This document shows positions 1-16,110 of a stretch of 64,000 nt of DNA, one piece after another. A program made the position numbers and the translations under genes. The stretch covers positions 1 to 64,000 of the forward strand of contig NZ_CAJF01000025.1 in the NCBI RefSeq assembly GCF_000304335.1, in the 5' to 3' direction. Position 1 is the stretch's first letter. Every line of letters starts with the position of its first letter. The notes under the pieces were generated by a model. It ran no database searches. It was not told the DNA's origin and worked only from the letters and a program-made list of their open reading frames with translations. This DNA comes from Microbacterium yannicii PS01 (GTDB lineage: Bacteria; Actinomycetota; Actinomycetes; Actinomycetales; Microbacteriaceae).

Positions 1-159
1 ACGCTCAGCGCGGTCCGCTTCGGCGGAGGAGGCGTCGGCGACGGCATCGCGGCGGGCGGCCTCGGCCTCGGCAAGTCCCTCGTTGGCACGGCCGACCACG
101 TCATCGACGTCGCGGGGCTCGTCGACCGGCTCGCCGTAGGACGACTTGGGGTCACTCAT
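1..159 (-). CDS. N-terminus of an unidentified protein (cut by window edge)
   Basis: Only the first 53 codons are present; the gene runs off the left edge. The start is ATG at 159, preceded by an AGGAG Shine-Dalgarno sequence about 8 nt upstream. The peptide is hydrophilic, rich in Asp, Glu and Ala, and begins MSDPKSSYGEPVDEPRD. From about residue 22 it has an Ala/Glu/Arg-rich run that looks helical. No domain can be recognised in so short a piece, so no function is given. The neighbouring minus-strand gene ends at 295 and could be co-transcribed with it, since 135 nt separate them and no terminator is visible. Confidence 0.6.
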   Translation of the reverse strand, partial: MSDPKSSYGEPVDEPRDVDDVVGRANEGLAEAEAARRDAVADASSAEADRAER

Positions 160-294
160 CGCAGGCACTCCTCACGCGGGGGCAGGTTCCCGCAGTGCGA
201 GAGTAGTGCCCGCTCGGGCAGGCGCGACGGAGGCGTGCCGTGACAATGGCGGCTGCGTGTCACGACGGCTCCCGACGCGCACGTGCACGCAGTC

Positions 295-906
295 TCACCA
301 GACGTTGTCGTCGAGGCGGCTGCCGTAGTCCTCGGGGTGCCAGCTGTTCTCGGCGCTGGCGAGCCACAGGCCGTCGCGGAGCGTGTGCTCCTCGCGCACG
401 CCTCCCTGAGTGCGGGTGCACGCCAGCGCGTCGTCGTCGGTCGCGCACGAGAAGCCCTGGCCTGCGAACGCGGCCTCCGCGATCGCCGCCGCATCCTCGC
501 CCACGCGCGAGAGCGTCGTCGAGATCGAGCCCGATGCGAATCGCCAGTGGCACGAGACCAGCACCTCGGGCGACACGGCGTCGGCGAACGACGCCGCCTG
601 CGTGGCCGGGGGGTCCGCCGCCTGATTCAGCAGCGAGCCGGCGCGCCACGTCAGCTCGTTCCAGAGGTCGTCCGGGTACAGCGTCCGGCAGTCGACCGCA
701 TCGCCCTCGATGGCCTGCTGCGCCGGGGTCTGCTGCGGAGCCGCCGACGGCTGCGGCGTCGTGGCCCGGCGCAGGGTGTCACCCATCCACGCGACGGTGA
801 CCGGCAGCATCGGGATCGACAGCCACACCAGTCCGCCGACGATCGCGGCGCAGATCAGTCCGACGGGCACGGCGAACCACGAGTTGCGACCCCCCACTCG
901 TGCCAT
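295..906 (-). CDS. Small single-pass membrane protein, unknown function
   Basis: A 203-residue protein. ATG at 906 is chosen because a GGGGAGG ribosome-binding site lies about 9 nt upstream; the open frame extends further upstream to 1071 but without a good site. The N-terminus (MARVGGRNSW) is followed by one hydrophobic segment at about residues 10-35, including FAVPVGLICAAIVGGLVWL. A Pro/Gln/Thr-rich linker follows, then a probably extracytoplasmic domain with Cys residues (VDCRTLYPDDLW, LVSCHWRF, FSCATDDDALACTR). This looks like an anchored secreted domain stabilised by disulfides. Family not recognised. It is divergent from the gene at 1134. Confidence 0.7.
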   Translation of the reverse strand: MARVGGRNSWFAVPVGLICAAIVGGLVWLSIPMLPVTVAWMGDTLRRATTPQPSAAPQQTPAQQAIEGDAVDCRTLYPDDLWNELTWRAGSLLNQAADPPATQAASFADAVSPEVLVSCHWRFASGSISTTLSRVGEDAAAIAEAAFAGQGFSCATDDDALACTRTQGGVREEHTLRDGLWLASAENSWHPEDYGSRLDDNVW

Positions 907-1133
907 GGCCCCCGACCTCCCCTTCCACGGTACGGCGGGGAGGGCCGGATGCCCCGGCACGGCGCGCAGTCGCGGGCCGGGCGGCCGGGCGCCGCACAGG
1001 ATACTCCCTCGCATCCGCGGAAATCGACCCCCTCCTTGGTGCGGCCGATCTGACGGACGGTAGACGCCCACGGCGGAACGTCCGAGCGGCCGAGACCCGG
1101 TGCCACGTCCGACCGTGAGAGTGGAGGAGCAGC

Positions 1134-1970
1134 ATGTCTACATACGAGGATGCCTCGCGCAGCGGTACCCCCACCGGCAGCGAAGGCGTGAAGGAACGCG
1201 CCGTCGAGGGCGTCGCCGAGGCCGAGGCCGGCGCGAAGCATGTCGCCGGCGTCGCCGGGGATGAAGCCGGCCACGTGGCGCAGGAGGCCAAGGACGCCGC
1301 ACGCGGGTTCTTCGCCGAGACCCGCACCCAGCTCAGCGACCAGGCCTCGTCGCAGCAGCGCCGAGCGGCGGGCGCACTGCGGTCGGCCGGTGACGAGCTG
1401 ACCGAGATGGCGCAGGGATCGCAGAGCGGCGGCGCCGCGGCTGGACTGGTGCGCGGCCTCGGCCAGCAGACGCAGAACGTGGCGTCCTGGCTCGATCAGC
1501 GCGAGCCGGCCGACCTGGTGCAGGAGGTTCGCGGTTTCGCTCGCCGCCACACCGGTGCGTTCGTCGTCGCCGCCATCGGCATCGGGCTCGTCGCCGGACG
1601 GCTGACACGAGCACTCATGGCGGACTCCAACGGCGGCGGGTCGGGCGGCACGAGCCGCGGCGCAGGAGGGCGGACTCCGGCATCCCTCTCCAATCCCCGC
1701 GGTCAGGGTGCGACGTACCCCACCGACGTGACCGGTGCGACCACGGGCGGCCTCGCCGGAGGAGCGGCCGGTGGGATGGCCGGCGGCGGCGTCGCAGGCG
1801 GCGGCGTGGCCGGCGGAGCTGCCGGAGTCGGCACGCCGATCGGGGACTCCCTGGGCGGCACGACCGGCTACGGCACGGGCGCGACGGACGCGGACCTGTC
1901 GTCGGCAGGCTCGTCCCTGAGCGACCCGGGAACCGACGAGTGGTCGGCGACCGGTGAGGAGCGACCATGA
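1134..1970 (+). CDS. Gly-rich membrane-associated protein of an envelope/stress trio
   Basis: A 278-residue protein starting at ATG 1134 behind GGAGGAG. Residues 1-130 are Ala/Glu/Gln-rich and probably helical (GAKHVAGVAGDEAGHVAQ). One hydrophobic segment follows near 140-160 (FVVAAIGIGLVAGRL). The C-terminal 110 residues are low-complexity Gly/Ala/Ser/Thr with tandem GGGVAGGG-type repeats. Its stop overlaps the next start (ATGA), and the two following genes also overlap, so the three form one operon. A similar trio (helical protein with a single membrane segment, holin-III-like protein, DUF3618 protein) recurs in other bacteria and is often linked to stress or nutrient limitation. A role here is inference. 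Confidence 0.75.
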   Translation: MSTYEDASRSGTPTGSEGVKERAVEGVAEAEAGAKHVAGVAGDEAGHVAQEAKDAARGFFAETRTQLSDQASSQQRRAAGALRSAGDELTEMAQGSQSGGAAAGLVRGLGQQTQNVASWLDQREPADLVQEVRGFARRHTGAFVVAAIGIGLVAGRLTRALMADSNGGGSGGTSRGAGGRTPASLSNPRGQGATYPTDVTGATTGGLAGGAAGGMAGGGVAGGGVAGGAAGVGTPIGDSLGGTTGYGTGATDADLSSAGSSLSDPGTDEWSATGEERP

Positions 1971-2386
1971 CCGACATGCCCACGCCGTCGCAGGACAAGG
2001 CGGCGGCGACGTCGCTCGGCGAACTGGTCGGCGAGGTCTCGCGCGATCTGTCCGTCCTGATGCGGAAGGAGCTGGAGCTGGCCAAGGCCGAGCTCACCGA
2101 CTCCGCGAAGAAGGCGGGCGTCGGCGCAGGCCTCATGGGCGGCGCTGCCTACGCCGGGATGATGGCGATCCTGTTCCTGTCGATCGCGCTCTGGTGGGCC
2201 CTGGGCCTGCTGGTCGGGGGCGGCTGGTCCGGCGTCATCGTGGCCGTCCTCTGGGCGATCATCGCCGGCATCCTGTTCGCCGTCGGCCGCTCGCGGATGC
2301 GCGAGGTGCAGGGCGCGCCCAAGACGGTCGAAACCGTGAAAGAGATTCCCGAAGCGCTCAAGAGGAACGAGGAGAACCGATCATGA
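1967..2386 (+). CDS. Holin-superfamily III-like membrane protein (DUF1469/PF07332 type)
   Basis: A 139-residue protein with translational coupling on both sides: its ATG overlaps the previous TGA and its TGA overlaps the next ATG. The N-terminal amphipathic part contains the family signature around residues 18-45 (LGELVGEVSRDLSVLMRKEL, then ELAKAELTDSAKKAG). Two strongly hydrophobic helices follow at about 53-80 and 83-105, and a basic C-terminal tail ends the protein. These proteins are often auto-labelled phage holin, but this one sits in a chromosomal trio with no phage genes nearby. It is more likely an envelope protein working with its DUF3618 partner. Confidence 0.85.
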   Translation: MTDMPTPSQDKAAATSLGELVGEVSRDLSVLMRKELELAKAELTDSAKKAGVGAGLMGGAAYAGMMAILFLSIALWWALGLLVGGGWSGVIVAVLWAIIAGILFAVGRSRMREVQGAPKTVETVKEIPEALKRNEENRS

Positions 2387-3048
2387 GCAACCCCGACCAG
2401 ATTCGTGCCGACATCGAGATGACCCGCGATGAGCTCGGCAGAGACGTCGACGCGCTCGCCGACAAGGTGACGCCCGGCAAGATCGTGGAGCGTCAGAAGA
2501 CCCGCCTGCGGCAGCGCTTCGACGGCGTCAAGGAGCGCGTCATGGGCAGCGCCGACCACCTCGGGAGCGCAACGTCGAACGCGGGGCACTCGGCCGCGGA
2601 CGTCATGTCGTCCGCGGGTGACGCGGTGAAGGAGCTGCCGCACCGGGCGAAGGAGACGACGCAGGGTGCGCCCCTCGCCGTCGGGCTCGTCGCGGCTGGG
2701 CTCGGCTTCCTCGTCGCCAGCCTCATCCCCCCGACGGATGCCGAGCGGCGACTCGCCTCGTCGGTGCGGGAGCAGGCGCAGCCGATCGTCGACAAGGCCA
2801 CCGAAGCCGTCAAGGATGTGGCGGGCAACCTCAAGGAGCCCGCGCAGGATGCGGTGAACCAGGTGAAGGATGCCGCCACCGAATCCGCACAGACGGTCAA
2901 GGACGAGGCCCGGCACACCGCCGAGCGCGTGAAGGACAACGTCGGCGGCGGCTCGTCGGGCTCGACCGGCGGATCCGGATCGACGGGCACGTCCGGGTCG
3001 ACGGGCACCTCCGGCTCGTACGGCGGCGGGATCGACGACCGGCCCTGA
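2383..3048 (+). CDS. DUF3618 domain protein with Ala/Gly-rich tail
   Basis: A 221-residue protein from ATG 2383, overlapping the previous stop by 4 nt. The N-terminal 45 residues match DUF3618 (PDQIRADIEMTRDELGRDVD, then ALADKVTPGKIV). An amphipathic region follows, then one membrane helix near residues 98-117 (PLAVGLVAAGLGFLVASLIP). A long helical YtxH/LEA-like stretch rich in Val, Lys, Asp and Ala follows (AVNQVKDAATESAQTVKDEA), and the tail ends in repeated GSTGTSGSTGTSG. The repeat pattern suggests an extended, charged tail on a membrane-anchored protein. It is the last gene of the trio and is followed by a strong hairpin terminator. Confidence 0.85.
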   Translation: MSNPDQIRADIEMTRDELGRDVDALADKVTPGKIVERQKTRLRQRFDGVKERVMGSADHLGSATSNAGHSAADVMSSAGDAVKELPHRAKETTQGAPLAVGLVAAGLGFLVASLIPPTDAERRLASSVREQAQPIVDKATEAVKDVAGNLKEPAQDAVNQVKDAATESAQTVKDEARHTAERVKDNVGGGSSGSTGGSGSTGTSGSTGTSGSYGGGIDDRP

Positions 3049-3066
3049 CGATCGACCCCAGGAACG

Positions 3067-3101
3067 ACGAACGGCCCCGGCATGATGCCGGGGCCGTTCG
3101 T
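3067..3101. terminator. Bidirectional intrinsic terminator between the DUF3618 gene and rpoC
   Basis: A perfect 17-bp inverted repeat around a single central base: left arm ACGAACGGCCCCGGCAT, right arm its exact complement at 3085-3101. In RNA it would fold as a long G+C-rich stem with a small TGA-type loop. The two genes converge here (stop at 3048 on plus, stop at 3110 on minus), so one hairpin can end both transcripts. A short T-containing flank follows on the plus side. Confidence 0.85.
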
Positions 3102-3109
3102 TCACCGCC

Positions 3110-6982
<3,873 letters not shown>

Positions 6983-7023
6983 TGGTTCTCCTGTGTCGGA
7001 ATTCTGAATCGGACCGGCGGCGC

Positions 7024-10524
<3,501 letters not shown>

Positions 10525-10701
10525 GGGGATTACCTCCGTGGGCCCGGTGGGGCTCGTTTCCTTGTCGTCAGGGTGGAGTGCTCATTCGTCCCCGAAGCCC
10601 GCGCACCACGCCTTGCATCACGATCGTCCGTGGAGACAAGGGGGCGCAGGCACAGCCGACCACCATATGAGGGCAGGGGGAATCCAAGAGCGCAAGGACC
10701 T

Positions 10702-10730
10702 ACTATACGCGCGATGACGCGCCGTGTCTA
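10702..10730 (-). promoter_or_regulatory. Strong sigma-70-type promoter for rpoBC
   Basis: On the minus strand, TAGACA (10730-10725, 5/6 to consensus) is separated by exactly 17 bp from TATAGT (10707-10702, 5/6). Transcription would start near 10695, giving a leader of about 170 nt before the TTG start of rpoB. The gene-free interval 10525-10842 holds this leader, the divergent promoter at 10740-10768 and a short leader for the STAND gene. Nothing else is seen in it. Confidence 0.75.
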
Positions 10731-10739
10731 CTTGGATTC

Positions 10740-10768
10740 TTGAAAAGTTCCGGATGCTGCGGTATAAG
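10740..10768 (+). promoter_or_regulatory. Divergent promoter for the DUF4062-STAND array
   Basis: TTGAAA (10740-10745) and TATAAG (10763-10768) lie 17 bp apart on the plus strand. Its -35 box is only 9 bp from the -35 box of the rpoB promoter on the other strand, so the two polymerase sites are nearly back to back. Start would be near 10775, about 70 nt before the first STAND gene. Confidence 0.65.
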
Positions 10769-10842
10769 CCTGCCCGAAACCCCCGAAAAGCCCGCACAGG
10801 GGGCAGAAACCCGTGGCGAGACGGTCTCACAGGGTCCATGAT

Positions 10843-13479
10843 GTGCACATGACTGGGGTAGGGCACCCCGCGATCCGCACGCCTGACCAGCGGATCCGGG
10901 TGTTCGTGAGTTCGACGCTGCGCGAGCTCGCGGACGAGCGCGCGGCGGTGAGGAGTGCGATCGAGCGCCTCCGCCTGGCACCGGTGATGTTCGAGCTCGG
11001 GGCACGTCCGCACCCGCCGCGGGACCTGTACCGGTCCTACCTCGCTCAGAGCGATGTCTTCATCGGGATATACGGGGCGAGCTACGGCTGGGTCGCGCCC
11101 GACGAGGAGATCTCGGGCCTCGAGGATGAGTACCTGCTGGCGCACCGCGAGATGCCGCGCCTGCTCTACCTGAAGGCGGGAGTCCAGCGCGAGCCGCGAC
11201 TGGAGGCGCTCATCGCACGCATCCAGGAGGACGACACCGCGTCCTACAAGCCCTACGAGACCGCGGACGAGCTTCAGGAGCTGGTGCTGGCCGATCTGGC
11301 GACACTGCTGGCAGAGCGATTCGACGCCGCGCGGAGTCCGGCGACGACGGCGGACGAGCGCTCCGCGCCGTCCGCGCCGGCTCCCGGGATTCCGGTGCCG
11401 TTCACTCCCCTCGTAGGCCGCGACGAGGCGATCGCCGTCGTACGGAGGATGCTCTCCGATCCGGAGACGCGACTGGTGACGCTGCTCGGACCCGGCGGGA
11501 TCGGCAAAAGTCGCCTCGCGATCGCCGTCGCTCAGCATGTCGGCGATCTGTTCCCCGACGGCACGGTCTTCGTGCCGCTCGAGAACGTTCTCGAACCCGA
11601 GCTGCTGCTCCCCACCGTCGGTTACGCCCTGGGGGTGCGGGATGCCGGCGACATGCCGCTCGAGGAGCGCTTGCGCATCGCGCTCGCCGGGCGGCGGATG
11701 CTCATCGTCCTTGACAACTTCGAGCAGCTGGTCGGAGCCGCGGCGCTCGTGGTGCAGCTCTACGGGATCGCACCGGACGCGTCCTTCCTCGTCACAAGCA
11801 GAGCCCTGCTGCGCGTGCGCGGCGAGCGGGTGTACGAGGTGCCCCCGCTCGCGACCCACGATCCGGACTCACCCGATTCGGTCCGCCGCGCACGCTCGTC
11901 GGCGGCCGTGGAGCTGTTCGTCGCACGTGGGCAGTCCGTGCGACCCGACTTCGACGTCACCGACGACAACGCCCCCGAAGTCGTCGGAATCGTCCGGGCG
12001 CTGGAAGGGCTTCCGCTGTCGATCGAGCTGGCCGCCGCCCGCCTGCGCGTGCTGAGCCCGGCGGACATGCTGCGCCGGCTCGACCGGCAGCTGCCCCTGC
12101 TGGTCGATGCGGCACGCGATCTTCCGCAGCGCCAGCGCACGCTGCGCTCCACCATCGAGTGGTCCACCGGTCTGCTCGACGACGCCGAGCGCGTCATGCT
12201 GCGCGATCTCGCGGTGTTCAGCGCCGGATTCACCATTTCGTCCGTCGAGGCCTTCGGCGACCGCCGCGGATGGCCCCTGGACACCCTCCTCGGCCTCGAG
12301 AAGCTCGTCGACTCCTCGCTGCTCATGCAGGAGGACGCCGACGGCGACACCGTCTTCTCGATGCTCGTGACCGTGCGTGAGCACGGTCTGACGCAGCTGC
12401 AGGATGCCGGCGAGGAGCGCGCCGCGCGTGACGCGCACGCCGCCGTCTACGCCGAGCTCGCCCGCACCGAGGGACCCGCTCTGGGCTTCAGCCCGCGCCC
12501 CGGAGCCGTCGCCCGGCTGAACCGGGAGCGCGGCAACCTCCGCGCCGCGGTGCGGCACCTGGCCGCCGTCGGCGAGGTGGAGACCGCCGCGGACGTCGCG
12601 TGGCGGTTGTTCCTGTACTGGTGGGTCGGCGGCTATCTCGCCGAGGTGGCGCTGTGGATGGAGAGGCTCCTGTCGCAGGAGGAGGCGACGATCTCGGGCC
12701 GCACCCACGCGGTCGCGACGTTCTACATCGCCTGGCGCGACATGTGGATAGCCCCCTCCCCGGCGGTGGTGCGGTCACTGCTCGGCGCCGCCGAGCGATT
12801 CGCCGCCGCGGGCGACGAGCTCGGAGTCGCGATGGCGACGGCGACGGCGGGACTCGCCGAGATCAGCGGCCCCGATCCGGATGTTCCCGCCGCCGCCCAC
12901 CGGCTCGAGGACGGAGCCGCGCGTTTCCGCGCGCTCCGCGCCGGGTGGGGCGAATCTCTGGCCCTCGTCGCGCTCGGCCGCATCTCACTGCTCACGGGTG
13001 GGCCCGCTGATGCCGCGACGCGGTTCGCCCAGGCCGTCGATGCCGCGGAGGCCTGCGGCGACGCGTTCACCGAGACGGTCGCGTTGCACCATCTGGCACG
13101 GACATCCCTGTTCGCCGGCGACCTCGACGAATCTGAGCGGCTGTTCGCCCGTTCCATCCGGGGATCGGTCGGTCTCCGGCACGAGGAGGGCATCGCCTAC
13201 GGCCTGGAGGGCATCAGCGCCATCGCCGCCACGCGCGGCGACCTGGATATCGCCGGGACACTGGCGGGCGCGGCCGAGTCGATCCGGCGACGCACGGCGG
13301 TGTTCGACGCCCCGCCGTTCGTCTTCCACACCGGCTACCTCCAACACGCGGCCGTCGATGACCGCCGCGCGGCGGTCATCGAGGCCGCACTCCAGCGCGG
13401 CCGCGAGCTGGGTGCCTACGAGGCGGCGGCGATCGCCACCGAGCCGGCGGAGCGTGCAGCCCTGGCGAGGTCGGCATGA
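10843..13479 (+). CDS. DUF4062-STAND ATPase-TPR protein, copy 1
   Basis: An 878-residue protein. GTG 10843 is preferred because it has AGGG 8 nt upstream and gives an N-terminus collinear with copy 3; ATG 10849 and GTG 10813 are in-frame alternatives. Residues about 15-165 form a DUF4062 domain (IRVFVSSTLRELADERAAV, FIGIYGASYGWVAPDE), a TIR-like effector/sensor type. A STAND P-loop ATPase follows with Walker A GPGGIGKSR (about 217), Walker B MLIVLDNFEQL (about 289), FLVTSR and GLPLSIELAA. Then come a winged-helix part (RTLRSTIEWSTGLLDDAER) and TPR-like helical repeats to the end. No DNA-binding or membrane segment is evident. The role is unknown; STAND proteins with such domains act in signalling or anti-phage immunity. 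It overlaps copy 2 by ATGA. Confidence 0.85.
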   Translation: MHMTGVGHPAIRTPDQRIRVFVSSTLRELADERAAVRSAIERLRLAPVMFELGARPHPPRDLYRSYLAQSDVFIGIYGASYGWVAPDEEISGLEDEYLLAHREMPRLLYLKAGVQREPRLEALIARIQEDDTASYKPYETADELQELVLADLATLLAERFDAARSPATTADERSAPSAPAPGIPVPFTPLVGRDEAIAVVRRMLSDPETRLVTLLGPGGIGKSRLAIAVAQHVGDLFPDGTVFVPLENVLEPELLLPTVGYALGVRDAGDMPLEERLRIALAGRRMLIVLDNFEQLVGAAALVVQLYGIAPDASFLVTSRALLRVRGERVYEVPPLATHDPDSPDSVRRARSSAAVELFVARGQSVRPDFDVTDDNAPEVVGIVRALEGLPLSIELAAARLRVLSPADMLRRLDRQLPLLVDAARDLPQRQRTLRSTIEWSTGLLDDAERVMLRDLAVFSAGFTISSVEAFGDRRGWPLDTLLGLEKLVDSSLLMQEDADGDTVFSMLVTVREHGLTQLQDAGEERAARDAHAAVYAELARTEGPALGFSPRPGAVARLNRERGNLRAAVRHLAAVGEVETAADVAWRLFLYWWVGGYLAEVALWMERLLSQEEATISGRTHAVATFYIAWRDMWIAPSPAVVRSLLGAAERFAAAGDELGVAMATATAGLAEISGPDPDVPAAAHRLEDGAARFRALRAGWGESLALVALGRISLLTGGPADAATRFAQAVDAAEACGDAFTETVALHHLARTSLFAGDLDESERLFARSIRGSVGLRHEEGIAYGLEGISAIAATRGDLDIAGTLAGAAESIRRRTAVFDAPPFVFHTGYLQHAAVDDRRAAVIEAALQRGRELGAYEAAAIATEPAERAALARSA

Positions 13480-16110
13480 CCGAACCGCTCCCGACTGTCA
13501 TCAGGACGCCCGATCAGCGACTGCGGATCTTCGTCAGCTCGACGCTGCGCGAGCTCGCGGACGAGCGCGTCGCGGTGAGGTCCGCGATCGAGGGTCTGCA
13601 TCTGGCGCCGGTGATGTTCGAACTGGGTGCGCGACCGCATCCCCCACGCGCGCTGTACCGCTCCTATCTCGCCCAGAGCGACGTCTTCGTCGGGATCTAC
13701 GGCGCGAGCTATGGCTGGGTCGCGCCCGACGAAGCGGTCTCGGGCCTCGAGGACGAGTACAACCTCGCGCCGGGGTCGATGCCGAAGCTCATCTACATCA
13801 AGGCGTCCGTCCAGCGCGACGAACGCCTGAGCGAGCTCATCGCGCGGATCCGGGCCGACGACACCGCCGCGTATGTCTCCTTCACCACTGCGGACGAGCT
13901 CGCCGACCAGGTCGCCGGCGACCTGGCGACGATGCTCGCCGAACGGTTCGATCAGTCCCGCGGCACCCTCGGCTCCGAACAGGCGGCGCAGTCGACGACG
14001 CCGCTCGCAGCGCGCGTACCGGAGCCGTACACCACGACCATCGGGCGCGACGGGGAGCTGGCCGAGATCCGGGCACTGCTCGCCGGAGGGCTCCACCGGG
14101 TCGTCAGCCTCATCGGCCCGGGCGGGATCGGCAAGAGCCGGCTCGCGATCGAGGCCGCCCACGCCGACGCCGACCTCTTCCCCGACGGCGTCTACTTCGT
14201 GCCGTTGGACGGGGGTGCTCGAAGCGGGGCTGCTGCTGCCGACCGTGGCCTATGTGCTCGGCATCCGCGATACCGGCGCCGGCGTGCTGGAAGAGCGCAT
14301 CGGCCAGGCCATCGGCGACCGGCGCGTGCTGATCGTGCTCGACAACTTCGAGCAGATCGTCGAGGAGGCGCCGGTGCTGGTGCGTCTGTACTCGCTCGCC
14401 CCGAACGCCTGCTTCCTCGTCACCAGCCGCGTCGTGCTGCGCATCCGCGGCGAGCGCGTGTTCGAAGTCGAGCCGCTGCAGACGCCGGATGCCGATACCC
14501 GCCCTTCCCTGGCACAGGCACGCGCCTCGTCGGCGTGCGTGCTCTTCGCCGAGCGTGCCGCAGCCTCGCAGCCGAGTTTCGTGCTCGACGCCGACAACGC
14601 CGCCGATGTCATCGCCATCTGCCGCCGCGTGGACGGGCTGCCGCTCGCGATCGAGCTCGCGGCTGCCCGCATCCGGCTCCTGTCACCCCGCGACGTCCTC
14701 GAACGGCTCGAGAAGAGCCTGCCGCTGCTGTCGACCGCGGCGCGAGACCTGCCCGACCGGCACCGGACTCTCCGCGCGACGATCGACTGGAGCGTGGGGC
14801 TCCTGCAGCCGACGGAGCGGGGCATGCTCGAGGACCTGGGCGTCTTCGGCGCGCGCTTCACGCTCGAGGCAGTGGAGGCGGTCGGTGCCGCGCGGTCGTG
14901 GCACGACGGCGCCATCGAGACGCTCGCGACGCTCATCGACGCATCCCTCGTGCAGCGGACGGACACGGCCGGCCGGTCGGTGTTCTCGCTGCTGGCCACC
15001 GTGCGGGAGTATGCGGTGGACGAGCTCGAGTCTCACGGAGAGGCGGACGCCCTGCGCATCGCCCACGCGGACTACTACCTCGCTCTCGTGCACCGCGTCG
15101 CGCCGCGGCTGCGCGGGTCCGGGCAGGTGGAGGCCGTGACCGAGCTGGGGCTCGAGGTCGCCAACCTGCGTGCGGCCGCCCGCCACCTCGTGCGCAACGG
15201 CCGCCTGGACGATGCCGGCGCGTTCGCATGGACGATGCTGCCCTACTGGTGGATCTCGGGCTACTTCGCCGATGTGAGCCTCTGGATGGAAGAGCTGCTC
15301 AGCGCGGGAATCCCGATCACCGACCACACCAGAGCGGTGGCGACGTTCTTTCCGCTGTGGGCCGACGTGTGGCGACGGCCCGCCGATCAGGTGGTCGCGG
15401 CCCTCGGCGAGTGCGTCGACCTCTTCGTCGCCAGCGGGGACATGGATGCGGCGGCCATGGCGCTCGCGGCCAAGGCGTCGACGCGCATGCAGTTCCCGGA
15501 CCTCGAAGTACAGACGGCGCGGAGCGAACTCGAGGATGCCGTCGCCCGGCTGGGCGCGCTCGGCAACCGGTGGGCGCAGGCGCTCGCCGAGGTCGCACTC
15601 GGTCAGCTCGGCGTGCTCTGCCGCGACATCCCCAGCGCGCTCGTGCATTTCGACCGCGCCGTCGAGATCTCCGACGCCGCCGACGACGCCTTCACCCGGG
15701 TGGTGTCGGGAAACAACCGCGCGCGGCTGCGGTTCATGCTCGGCGAGCACGAGGCCGCGGAGGCGGAGTTCCTCTTCACGCTGACACTCTCGATCCGGCT
15801 GCATTTCGTGGATGGTGCGACGTACGGCATCGAGGGCGCGTGCGCGATCGCCGCGATCCGCGGCGAGTCGTGGCGCGCCGGGGCGCTGGCGGCCGTGGCC
15901 GCCAGCGTCCGTGAGAGCACCGGCGTATACGACATCGCGGGCTTCGCCGTGCATCTCGAGCCGCTCGAAGCGCTCCGCGCGAAGGATCCCGAGAGCGTCG
16001 CGGCCGGCGAGCGCGCCGGCGCCGACATGGGTCTCGCCGAAGGCATCCGGCTCGCGCTGCCGGCGGCGGGAGCCGACGCCGCCGTGCGAGAGGCGGTGCC
16101 CGCATGGTGA
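13476..16110 (+). pseudogene. DUF4062-STAND ATPase-TPR protein, copy 2, frameshifted
   Basis: The gene starts at ATG 13476, overlapping copy 1 by 4 nt. It reads DUF4062 (RLRIFVSSTLRELADERVAV) and Walker A GPGGIGKSRLAIEAAH in one frame up to about 14210. The frame is then lost at a run of five G (14211-14215). Removing one G restores VPLDGVLEAGLLLPTVAYVL, exactly as in copy 3, and the rest (LIVLDNFEQIVEEAP, TPR part) continues to the TGA at 16108-16110. Corrected length is 877 residues, matching copies 1 (878) and 3 (879). The rest of the frame is free of stops, so this is either a very recent mutation, a phase-variable G tract or a sequencing error in a homopolymer. Without correction the product would be a DUF4062 plus truncated ATPase with a nonsense tail. 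Confidence 0.85.

Noticed and set aside
1967..2386. Prophage remnant signalled by a holin-like gene
   Set aside because: No other phage gene, integrase or attachment site; the gene is coupled to a DUF3618 gene as in non-phage loci.
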